Positions 52,612 through 62,931 of a DNA stretch of 64,000 nt are shown here, in pieces (within the stretch, counting starts at the first letter, position 1; every line of letters begins with the position of its first letter). The translations under genes were made by a program, and so were the position numbers. The notes below the pieces were generated by a model that saw only the letters and a list, made by a program, of their open reading frames with translations, did not search any database and was not told the origin of the DNA. Source of the stretch: Aquilaria yunnanensis (taxonomy: Eukaryota; Streptophyta; Magnoliopsida; Malvales; Thymelaeaceae); assembly GCA_039654915.1 (NCBI GenBank), contig CM077593.1:55186501-55250500 (forward strand), written 5' to 3'.

Positions 52612-55010
52612 AGCATCTCAGCCCACAAAAGCAACTTCGTGAAAACCGAAGTCCAGCACCTATTGGATGCTGAAGTTATCAGGGAGGTAAAATACCCCGA
52701 ATGGTTAAGCAACGTGGTCATCGCCACAAAAGAAGGCAGCAGCAAACTCCAGATGTGCATTGATTTCAGAAACTTGAACGATGCTTGCCCGAAAGACTCA
52801 TTTCCCCTCCCGCCAATAGATCAACTGGTAGATTCAACGGCCGAATACGGGCTCCTGAGCTTCCTAGATGCCTTCAGCGGCTACCATCAGATAAGGATGG
52901 ACCCCGAAGATGAAGAGAAAACTGCCTTCATCACCGAGGGAGGAACGTACTGCTATGTCAGAATGCCCTTCGGGCTCAAAAATGCAGGAGCCACCTACCA
53001 GAGACTGATGAACAAGGTCTTCAAGGACCAAATGGGGAGAAACATGGAGGTATATGTTGATGATATGATAGTCAAAAGCAAGCTGCCCGGCTACCACGTT
53101 GCAGATTTGGAGGAAACCTTCCAAAAGCTCAGAGCCTTCGGGATTCGCCTTAATCCCGAGAAGTGTATCTTTGGCGTGACCTCGGGAAAATTCCTTGGGT
53201 ACATGGTATCCGAAAGAGGCATCGACGCCAATCCTGAGAAGATTAAGGCTCTGCTTGAGTTCCGAACTCCTGCCACAGTCAAAGATGTGCAGAGACTAAC
53301 CGGAAGAATAACCTCTCTGAGCAGGTTTATTTCCAGGTACGGAGATAGGTGTAGACCTTTCTTCAAAGTCCTCACAAAGGCAGCAAAGATGGAAGGCGAC
53401 CTCGGAAGAAACAATCATCCTTGGGACGAAGATTGCCAAAAGGCCTGGGAAGAACTCAAAGTCTACCTGGCCAGCCTGCCGACTCTGCGACAACCTCGGG
53501 AGGGAGAACCCCTCGTACTGTACCTCGCCGTCACAGAAAAGGCCGTGAGCTCGGTCCTGGTGAAAGAAGAAGGGCCGAAACAATGGCCGGTCTACTACGT
53601 CAGCAAGTCCCTGCATGGCGCCGAAGTCAGGTACCCTTTGCTTCAAAAAGCTATATACGCCTTGGTGCTTGCAGGAAGAAGACTGGGACCATATATCCAG
53701 GCTCACCCCATCATCGTCCGAAGTAGTCTACCACTACGGGATGTTATGAAGAGAGTTGATCATTCGGGAAGGCTCTCCAAGTGGTGCATAGAGCTTGGCG
53801 AACACGAAATCACGTATGAGCCTCGGAAGGCCATAAAAGCCCAAGCATTGGCAGATTTTATCGCCGAAATACCCACCACTGAGGAGAACCACTCAGATCC
53901 GAAAGAAGGTGAGCCAGAATGGACCTTGCATGTTGACGGAGCCTCGGGGTCCGAACACCAGGGAGCTGGAATAGTTATCAGAGGACCCGAAGGCCTAGAG
54001 GTGATGAAGGCTATCAAGTTCAGCTTCAATGTCACCAATAATGTGGCTGAGTATGAAGCCCTCATAGTGGGATTACGCTTGGCCAGAAAGATTGGCGTGA
54101 GAAACTTAAGGGCTCACAGCGATTCCCAGCTGGTAGTTCGGCAGACGGCAGGAGATTATGGGGCGAAGGACCTAATCTTGGCAAAATACCATGAGCTGGT
54201 AACAAAACTCATCCAAGAGTTTGACGCCGTGCGGATCGAAAATGTACCCCGGCGGAATAACATTGAGGCAGATTGCTTAGCGAAGTCCAAAACATACACC
54301 GAGGTGCTAGACCATCCAAGCATCTCCGTGCTAAGCGTAACGACCTCGGGAACAGGGTGGAAGGACCCCATAAAGAGATACCTCGCAGAGAATGAGCTTC
54401 CCGAAGACGCCGGCAATGCTGCAAGACTGCGAAGACGCGCCGGAAGATTCTTCCTGATTGGTGAAGAGTTATATCGGCAAGGATATGCAAATCCGCTGCA
54501 GAGATGTGTGGGCGAAGAGGATACTGAGATGGTCCTCGAAGAAGTTCACGAAGGCATGTGCGGCTCGCACATTGGAACTGATGCCCTTGCAGCAGTGATA
54601 CTCCGCCAAGGATACTTCTGGCCTACCCTGAGAAAGGACGCAAGGCAGTTCGTCCAGAAGTGCGGTAGTTGCCAGAGACATGCAAAAATCCAGAGGATAC
54701 CCTCGGAAATGGTAACGTCGGCAGACTATCCTTGGCGCTTCGCAGTCTGGGGTATAGACCTTATTGGGCCACTCCCCACAGCGCCTGGAGGCGTGAAATT
54801 CTGCGTGGCAGCAGTGGACTATTTCTCAAAGTGGGTAGAGGCAGAACCACTAGCAACTATCTCGGCAAAAGAAGTGCAGAAGTTCGTATGGAAGAACATC
54901 GTGTGCAGATTTGGCATACCGAGGGTACTAGTAGCTGATAATGGATCCCAGATCATAGACAAAGGATTCCAGGAATTCCTCTTTTCCAATCCACTCAGCC
55001 CAACAAAGTG
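52612..55010 (+). pseudogene. T2 pol: RT, RNase H, second RNase H, truncated integrase
   Basis: Open from 52612 (first Met 52639), about 791 residues to the break. RT: 'MCIDFRNLNDACPKDSFPLP', catalytic YVDD at residues 139-142 from Met 52639. First RNase H about 290-410, degenerate as in Tat elements. Second, archaeal-like RNase H about 430-550 with all four acids visible (D433 in HVDGA, E471 in AEYEAL, D495 in HSDSQL, D545). Integrase: H637, H644, C675, C678 zinc finger; catalytic D707 and D767; the Glu lies beyond the break. Apart from truncation this part looks intact. The dual RNase H is diagnostic for Tat. Confidence 0.9.
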
Positions 55011-55699
55011 TTACCTAAGTTCCAAGCAAAAACATAAGCACTAAACATTAAAATCTTACTTCTCTAACCAAAACCCAAGCTCCAAACTAACTAACAAACT
55101 AACATGAATTCAATCAAGAGCACAATGCTTACCACGTATTAAAAATAGGGGATGGGAGAAAATACACTTCGAAGCTCTAAAATCATGGTTTTTTGCTTGA
55201 AATGTATTCCTCCTAACTTATAAACCTTGATAGCTTCTTGTTCCACCAAGAAAACCTTGACTCCAAGGAGAATTTTAGAGCAAAATGAGGGTAGGAAGGT
55301 TGAAAATGTGGTTATGGCAGCCATCCTTCACTGTCCCCTTCTTAAACCCTCACTTAACCTCCAAGCCATCAAAGTATTAAGCTTGTTACAATTAAACCCC
55401 TACCTTTTGGTAACTTAGTCATTCTTGATTAAATTCTTGTATATTCTTGAAGTTTGGGTTAAGGTTGAAAGTTAAGTTATAAAAAATCATTTTAACTACT
55501 CAGGACTCATCCCGGCTATTCACGATGCAAAATTACCTTTTTGCACCTGAACTTCGTTTAGTGCCTTATTTTTCTCGGAACTTAGTAAACTTTGCTAAAC
55601 TTCTCTATTCTTGGAATCTAAACTTGAATTAAGGTTCTAAACTTAATTTAGAACACTTTGCCTTCCTCAAACATGCTTTCGACTAGAAGGGCCATAACA
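55011..55699 (-). mobile_element. Family-A LTR fragment, inverted
   Basis: On the minus strand it starts TGTTATGGCCCTTCTAG at 55699 and follows element A's LTR (37516-38200) closely. It stops at T2 integrase. It preserves the proper TGTT start that is mutated in element A. Confidence 0.85.
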
Positions 55700-55875
55700 A
55701 GCATTCCTTTAGGCTTTTCTTGGGAGCCAAGTTACCAACTTGGAACACTTTTAAGGAGCTGTTGATCATGCCTTTTACTCCCACAATTCAATCACTATGG
55801 TGAGAATTACACAATATAATGGTTTTTAGCAGATATGACACACTTGTAATTCTCCCATTTTGTAAGGTGGTAACA
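55700..55875 (-). mobile_element. Family-B LTR fragment, inverted (176 bp)
   Basis: On the minus strand it starts TGTTACCACCTTACAAAATG at 55875 and matches the first 176 bases of family-B LTRs. The A-LTR begins exactly inside it, so an A element probably inserted into a B LTR here and later lost most of its length. Confidence 0.8.
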
Positions 55876-56400
55876 GGCTCGTTCTCCAGTGTAGAGAGCT
55901 GGCAGAGTCTTCCAAGTGGAGAGGCCAGAGACATCAGAGCAGGGAGGAGCACTAAGAGGTAACATTTACCTTAATGGTATGCCTGTTAGTGTTCTGTTTC
56001 ATACTGGTGCATCTATGTCTATAGTGTCTAGGAAATTTGTTAATGCCATGAAATTGCCTACTAAAATCATGCCTAGGATATCCTTAGTGAAAACAGCAGG
56101 TAGTCAATGTCTTTTCACTAATCACCTAGCTAAGGATTGTGAGCTAGTAGTAGAAAAGACTAAGGTTATGACTAATCGGCTAGTGTTGGACATTCCTAAG
56201 TATAATTTAGTGCTGGGAATGAATTGGATTGCTATGAATAATATAAGAATTGATTGTGCTAAAAGGGAAATCACATTGCCTGATGGTGAAGTGTATGCAT
56301 TACTGAATTCTAAGGAATTAGTGCATGAAATGCATGGCATGGAGCTAGAGGTACTAGATGAGATAGCTGTGATTTCTGAGTATGATTATTGTTATGCGTT
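55876..56400 (+). pseudogene. B5 protease with mutated catalytic Asp
   Basis: Part of the open frame 55916-57340. The active-site box reads '[20 protein letters not shown]': His where B1, B3 and B4 have Asp, a GAT-to-CAT change. The rest ('[13 protein letters not shown]') is well kept. Loss of this Asp should inactivate an aspartic protease even though the frame is open. Confidence 0.85.
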
Positions 56401-57485
56401 GAATGAATTGCACTATAATGAAGAAGAAGTAGATAGAATACCTGTAGTGAGAAACTTTCCACAAATCTTTCCTAAAGATTTGCCAGGTATTCCTCCATTA
56501 AGGGAAATGGAGTTTGAGATCAAGTTGCAACTAAGAGCTACTCCAATATCCATAGCTCCTTACAAAATGCCAATCATAGAGATGAATGAGCTTAAGAAAC
56601 AACTTGATGAACTTCTTGAAAAAGGGTTCATAAGGCCAAGTGTTTCACTATGGGGAACTCCTGTTCTCTTTGTGAAGAAGAAGGATGGATCGTTGAGACT
56701 ATGCATTGACTACAGAAAGCTTAATGCAGTGACTATCAAGAACAAGTATCCACTCCCTAGGATTGAGGATCTATTCAATCAACTCAAGGGAGCTAAGATC
56801 TTCTCTAAGATAGATTTGAGATCTGGATACTTCCAGTTGAGAGTAAAGGAAAAAGATATTCCTAAAACTGCATTCAGGACCACATATAGGCATTATGAGT
56901 ACACAGTCATGCCATTCGGTTGGACTAATGCCCCAACTGCTTTCATGCACTTGTTGAATAGGGTGTTTAGACCACATCTGGGCAAATTTGTGGTTGTGTT
57001 CATTGATGACATCCTAGTGTATTCCGAGGATGAAAATGAACATGAACATCATCTGAAGATTGCCTTCAAGACTCTATTGGAACACCAGCCTTTTGCCAAG
57101 TTATCCAAGTGTAAATTCTGGATAAGGGAAGTGTCTTTCCCAGGACACATCATAGATGCACAAGGCCTTAAGGCAGAGCCTGCAAAAGGTCAAGGTAGTG
57201 CAAGAGTTGGAACGACCAAAGACTGTGAAGGAAATCATAAGTTTCCTAGGATTAGCTGGATACTACAGGAGATTTGTATCAGGCTTTTCCATGATTGCCT
57301 CAGTTCTTACTCATTTGACCGAAAGCGGTCAAAGATTTGAGTGGATTGAGAAGTGTGAAAAGAATTTCTTGGAGCTCAAGCAGAGGTTGATTGAAGCACT
57401 AGTGTTGATTCTTCCCAATCCAAGTAAGCCCTACATCATATATACAGATGCATCTATATCTGGGTTAGGTTGTGTACTTATGTAA
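56401..57485 (+). pseudogene. B5 reverse transcriptase, one frameshift
   Basis: The open frame continues: '[20 protein letters not shown]', '[20 protein letters not shown]', catalytic '[15 protein letters not shown]'. Near 57185 an extra base shifts the frame, and 57156-57485 resumes with '[20 protein letters not shown]' and the RNase H start '[16 protein letters not shown]', ending in TAA. Catalytic residues are intact. Confidence 0.85.
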
Positions 57486-57860
57486 GAAAAAAATGTCATT
57501 GCTTGCGGGTCAAGGTAGTTAAGACCCCATGAGCAAAATTATCTTACCCACGACCTAGAACTGGCAGCCATGATTTCTGGTCTGAAGCAATGGAGACATT
57601 ACTTGATGGGTAGTTCCTTTGTGATCTACACTGACCATAAAAGCCTAAAGTACTTGTTCACTCAGAAATAGTTGAACCTGAGGCAAAGGAGATGGTTAGA
57701 GTACGTCAAGGACTATGACTGCAGTATACAGTACACAGAGGGTAAAGGCAATCTAGTAGCAGATGCCTTGAGCAGGAAGTACACAGGGCTTTTGAAAGGA
57801 GGATCCATAGCTGAGCATGGTGAGCAAAATAGTCTACTATACCTATGGCATAAATAGCAT
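57486..57860 (+). pseudogene. B5 RNase H, degraded
   Basis: '[20 protein letters not shown]', '[16 protein letters not shown]' then TAG, and 57672-57857 with 'NLVADALSRKYTG'. Stops at about 57484, 57521, 57670 and 57855. It provides the reference for the segment deleted from B1 and B3. Confidence 0.8.
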
Positions 57861-59040
57861 AAGTGGGAGGAAGCCCAAATTTACACATTGACAATTCAGT
57901 CTGGATGGATTGAATAAGCTAGAAAGGCACAGGAGACAGATCCTGATCTGAAAAAGATCTTAGGAGAGGAAAAAGGTTCCTTGTATCAATCCTTTGCCTA
58001 CAAGCAAGGATTACTATACTTCAAGGACCGAATATATGTGCCTAAATGAGCAAAGCTCAGGGATGAAATACTTGAACAAGCTCACACAAGCAAGTTGAAC
58101 ATCCATCCAGGAAGTGAGAAAATGTATAAAGACTTGAAGACTCACTTCTGGTGTCCAAACATGAGGAGAGACATACTTATGTCTCCAAATGTGCCACATG
58201 TCAGAGGGTAAAGGTAGAGCACCAGAAGCCAACTGGTACCCTACAGACTCTACCTATACTAGTGAGAAAGTGGGGCAACATAACCATGGACTTTTTTACT
58301 AGGTTGCCTATGACCAAAGTAAGGCATAATACAATCTGGGTCATTGTGGATAGGCTAACCAAATGTGCCCACTTCTTACCTATGAAACTCTCAGACACCA
58401 TGGAGAAGTTAGCTCAAATTTATGTCTAGGAGATAGTGAGACTACATGGAGTGCCAGACTCCATTGTATCTGATCGAGATCCAAGATTTATAGCTCGGTT
58501 TTAGAGTGCTTTTCATTAAGCACTAGGAACCAAAATCCATTTGAGTACTGCTTATCATCCTTAGACAGATGGGCAATCTAAAAATGAGATACAGATACTA
58601 GAAGACACGCTCAGGAGCTCTGTGTTGAATTTTAGAGGTGAATGGGACCAACACTTGCCATTGGTGGAATTCTCATATAACAATAGTTACCAAAGCACCC
58701 TTAGCATGGCACCTTATAAAGCATTATATGGAAGAAGATGCATGACACCCCATTGTTGGGTGGAAGCCTCAAGCAGGCTAGAGTTGGGTCTTGAAATTAT
58801 TGAAGAGACTACTGCCAAAATCAAGAAGATTCAAGAGAGATTAAAGGCAGCCAATAAAAGGACCACAGAATATGTCAACAAAAGAAGGAGAGACTTGGAA
58901 TTTGAGGTTGGTGACAATGTTTGGCTGAAAGCTGCACCAACCAAAGGCACTATCAGATTTGGCAAAAGAACCAAGTTAGCTCCAAGATACATCGGTCCTT
59001 ATGAGATCTTGGACAGAGTTGGCAAGGTAGCATACAGGTT
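57861..59040 (+). pseudogene. B5 integrase lacking the catalytic Glu
   Basis: The zinc finger is 'HTSKLNIHPGSEKMY' plus 'CATCQRVKVEH' with a small deletion between the parts (near 58175). First Asp in 'NITMDFFTRLP', second in 'VSDRDPRF'. The block that reads GQSERVIQ in B1 is GQSKNEIQ here, so the catalytic Glu is Lys. 58622-59269 is open from 'SVLNFRGEWDQHLPLVEFSY' through 'ALYGRRCMTPHCW' and 'APRYIGPYEIL' (GPY/F). Stops near 58427, 58503, 58517 and 58561. Confidence 0.85.
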
Positions 59041-59358
59041 AGCTCTATTGCCAAACATGTCAAGTGTTCATAATGTTTTTCACATCAGTATGCTTAAGAA
59101 GTGTCTATTGGACACAAAGCATGCTATTGTAGTGGAAGACATACAGTTGAAACCTAACTTGACATATGAAGAAAAACCTATAGCTATCTTAGCCAAGGAT
59201 ACCAGAAGGTTAAGAAACAAGCCCATTCCCATGGTTAAAGTTCAGTGGTCACACCACTCTGAAAGATAAGTAACTTGGGAAACTGAAAAAGACCTTTTGA
59301 AAAGGTATCTTGAAGAATACCCAAAGTTAAAGGCTATTTTGGGGGACCAAAATTTTTA
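59041..59358 (+). pseudogene. B5 chromodomain-like tail
   Basis: 'VHNVFHISMLKKCLLDTKHA' then 'VKVQWSHHSER' and a TAA where B1 has Glu, then 'VTWETEKDLLKRY'. This matches the Tekay-type integrase tail. Only one stop near 59267 separates it from an open frame. Confidence 0.8.
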
Positions 59359-59372
59359 AGGGGGGGGAGGAT
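59359..59372 (+). other. B5 polypurine tract
   Basis: AAGGGGGGGGAGGAT-like run directly before the LTR. Confidence 0.8.
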
Positions 59373-61854
59373 TGTTACCACCACAGAAAAATGGGAGAAT
59401 TACAAGTGTGTAATAATGGCTAAAAACCATTATATTGTGTAATTCTCACCATAGTGGTTGAAGTGTGGAGAGTAAAAGGTATGATTAACACCTCCTTAAA
59501 AGTGTCCAAAGTTGGTAACGTGGCCCCCAAGAAAAGCGTTAAGGATTTCTTGTTTGTCAAGCAACCTATGGACTTTTTGGTAGGGTTTTGGAAATTCGGG
59601 TACTCAATTGCAAAACTGTCAAGAAAGAGACTTGGAGAGTTATGGGAAGGATATGAATGGTATGAAACTGCTATTGGAGGATCAAATTGCTCATGGAAGA
59701 TAAGTTTGGACAAAGGAAACACTAAAGGCAATAAAGACCTAAATGTCCTAGTGTAAACCTTAAGGTGTTCAAGCTTTTGACTTAAGTCAAAGGGTGAAAT
59801 TGTGGGGCTATCCCACTATGGGGGAGGCAGCTAAGACTTGATAATTAGTGAAAAATGTTGGGCACATGTGTACCAATGAGTTTAAAATAAACAAACCATA
59901 ATTAGTGAGAAAGAAAATGACATAAAGCAAGGTTAAGCTTGTTAAGTGTGTTTTGTGCCCTTAAGCTCATTTAAGGCCATTTAAGTGGCAAAATCACTTA
60001 TCCCTCTCTCATTTTCATCCTACCCAAGCCCAAGAACACAGCCACACTTCCTCCATAGCCACCACACATTGAAATTTGCAATTGATTGAAATTGAAGGCA
60101 AAAGGAAGCAATTGGAAGCAAACTAGAGCTATTTCTTGGATACTTCAAGGATCAAGCTTGATTTTTGGCCTACCCCTTTTGGTAAGGGTTCTCTTGCTCT
60201 CATGGGTTGTTTTCTATATTTTCAAGTAACCATGGAGCTAGGGCTAAGCTTGGAACAGAGGCATGAGCTTGATGAACGAAGCTTAGTGATGGGAGTGCAC
60301 TTATTGAAGGTTTTGTGACCTAGTGTGAAGTGCACAAAGATGGCAATAAAATGAGGGTTTCTTGAGCCCAAAGTTAGCACTAAATAGTGTTAAAATCCTC
60401 CTAAGACCAAAAATCAGCTTGAGTAGGGCTTCCATAGTGATTTGGGTATGTTTATTACGTGTTTTATGTACTAACCTATGGTTGCTGCCACATTTCATGT
60501 GTTTGTTGTTTGTGTTTGGCTGCTGCATTTGGTTTCTATATCTTGCATATATGCATTGTGGCTTTTGTGTTTTAGTGTCTTTGGATGCAGGTTTTAATGA
60601 TCATTACACTGCCTATTGAATCCAAGTGCTACCCTTACTAACTTTCTCAATGAAACTTACTCCCCTTAATTCTGTCATTTCAGGTCCAACTGAAAGATCA
60701 CCTTTAAACTAACCCTTGTGGTTTGAGTTTTAATCTAAAATTTTAGTTACATGAATTTTCTTATGTCTAGTTATGTTCTGGAAATTTTGGTGATTTTAGG
60801 ATCACATTTCATATTTTTAATGGTGGTACTTATTGTGTTGTGCAGCAGCTGTCCAGCATCCTATTTTTGGTGTCCATTGTGTCTCAAGACCTCCTGTAAC
60901 TGAGGGTGTGAATTTAGCTGAGTTAAGACCATATTGTAGTTCATGTATGAATGTACAAGTAGTGTATGTAAAATCATACAAGTATATGAACATTTGAGTA
61001 ATGTTTTGGCTATGTAAGTGATGTGGTGCAAAGCTGCCTAAGTGTGAAGGATGGGCTGCTTATTTGTAAATTCTTTTTTGGCCACATAAAGTTTTTAAGA
61101 GAAAGGGAATGTAAGTCCTATGTGTAATGGAAATATATGGAATAGCCTTGGAAGGCTTTCCCCATGTGAATGAAGTGTTTGCATGGTTTGGAAAAATTGT
61201 ATGGGCAAAATGGTGCAAAAGTTGCCAGAATTTCGACTATGGACCTAAAGTTTAATATCTCCCTGTGTAGAATGTATCATGGTATGACATTTTTGCCACA
61301 CCTAGAAGATATCTATATAGTTAACTGGGATTTGGAATTTCTGGATTTATAGCACTGTAGCCAAAGATATGACTTTGCAAATTTGGCTGAGTTACTGTTC
61401 ATTTGGTCAGAATTTTGTAACCAACTTCACAAATCCATAACTTGGTCCATAGGTGGACTATTGATGTAAAAAAAAATTCCTTGGTTTGTTCTAAGTCTCT
61501 ACTTGATAATGGAGCAAAGAAAACATGGGGGTATGTGGCTATAATGATACATTTTATTAGTGGAAGTTACATGTGCAGTATCTGGTCACTAGAACTTAAC
61601 AGGATTGCCTAATGTCTGGAAGCCAAAAGTAAGAATTGTGCTAGTGTTTTCTTTCTTAGCTACCATAGTGTGCATAAATGTAAATATGTGTGTTATGGTT
61701 AGAACAATATGCATGTATTTCCATAGTGTGCAAGAGGGTCACTTGAGTATGTACACTAGGGGTGTTGTTCTGGTGACCTACAGGACACACCAAACCTGGG
61801 AGTTTAAATGAACAGTTTTGGCACCATAACTGGACTACCCCGGAGTGGGTAACA
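59373..61854 (+). mobile_element. B5 3' LTR
   Basis: 2482 bp, TGTTACCACC...GAGTGGGTAACA, full length and a good reference for the family. Non-coding. Confidence 0.9.
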
Positions 61855-61999
61855 AGTGCCCCTTGAGGTTTGTGGCAAGCCCTCTCGAAGGGTGGTGAGG
61901 GCCCTCTTTTCCCCGAGGTTGGTCACGTATGTTTCCTGAGGGTGGTGCTCATCATGCCAGTTTGGGAAACCTCCAAGGGTAATAGCCCTTCAGCTATCA
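61855..61999 (-). mobile_element. Tat-family LTR tip
   Basis: It ends on the top strand GCCCTTCAGCTATCA, close to the reverse complement of S1's first bases (GCCCTTCGGCTATCA), and carries CCCCGAGG/GAGGGTGG blocks seen in T1's LTRs. About 145 bp, no internal region. Confidence 0.6.
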
Positions 62000-62918
62000 A
62001 TTGGGTATGTCACGTATCATGCACAGGTTTTTATATGATGAAGATGGGATTTTTCCCTCATAGGTAATGGGAGTTATATCTTCGGGCCATGCTCGAATGA
62101 GTTGATATACGATATCAATGTCATTAGTTTAACTTAGTCTACTTGGAAATCAGGAAACCATAGATTGGACTATACGAGATTGGCATTCCATGTCTAATGC
62201 TTGGTCTTGATTTCTTGGTTAAAGGGACAATGGCATATACGGATAATGATCATAAAGGGTTAGTCAAATCACCAAAAATCTTGTCACTTGTGTAGCAATA
62301 ATGTGTTGCTAGACACCGCTCATTGTTTATGATCATAAATGTGATTTATGATCACTGCCAATATGATAGGAGCTAATTGGTTCACACACATAGAGCTAGT
62401 TAGATTATTTGAGTTCACTGGCTAAATTCTTTGGCCTTGGTTTCATGATAATTTTGTATTAATGATTGGCCCAAAGGTTGAGCCATTATTAGGCCCAAAA
62501 TTAAAACCTAATTGGATTAGGGCTTTAAAACCTACTAGGCTTGGGAATTGACTCTCACTATACATCGTACATAGAGAAATTCACAGTTATTGCCCTAGCC
62601 TGCTGAATGATGAAATCAGAAGAGTTCTGGAAGTTCCAGCCATTCCCTGAAGGACACAAGCTAGAACTATGAGCACAAGAGGATTGCATCTACCGAGACA
62701 TGGTGGAGGCATAATGGCCCCAAGAGGCTCATTCGGATACCATAGAGAACTTTAACACGTCAACTGTTCATGTTTTGTGATTCAACCCAACAGTTGGGTG
62801 AAAGATCTCAACCAAACTATGTATAAAATTTTGAGCACCCAATTTACCCATTTTCACTTTGATCCTGGATGGTTTTAGTTATATCTCACTACACTTGCTT
62901 GGCTTCTAAAACCCTACA
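62000..62918 (+). mobile_element. Copia 5' LTR, 5'-truncated
   Basis: Matches 27768-28679 of the solo LTR to the terminal ACCCTACA. The first 440 or so bases are missing, replaced by the Tat LTR tip. It carries about 60 bases absent from the solo copy (62308-62365), including TTTATGATCATAAA, a perfect 14-bp palindrome at 62326-62339. Confidence 0.8.
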
Positions 62919-62921
62919 TTG

Positions 62922-62931
62922 TTATCAGAGC
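62922..62931 (+). other. Copia primer-binding site (initiator Met tRNA type)
   Basis: TTATCAGAGC four bases after the LTR end matches the end of the canonical TGGTATCAGAGC. It identifies the LTR as 5' and the element as continuing to the right. Confidence 0.75.

Larger units (their letters stand above)
49256..55010 (+). mobile_element. Element T2: Tat-lineage element truncated inside integrase
   Basis: 5' LTR, primer site, leader and a single gag-pol frame from 50296 to about 55008, broken by six nonsense codons and no frameshift that I can see. The 3' part of integrase, any accessory gene and the 3' LTR are gone, replaced at about 55010 by an inverted fragment of an A-family LTR. The left flank AGAAG (49251-49255) would be the target duplication, but its partner is lost. 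Confidence 0.85.
55876..61854 (+). mobile_element. Element B5: family B, 5' truncated, with complete 3' LTR
   Basis: The plus-strand sequence starts in the gag-protease boundary at 55876 and continues through protease, RT, RNase H, integrase, chromodomain-like tail, polypurine tract and a full LTR. It is the most complete family-B pol in the window, with a 474-codon open frame, but the 5' LTR, primer site and gag are missing. Confidence 0.9.
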
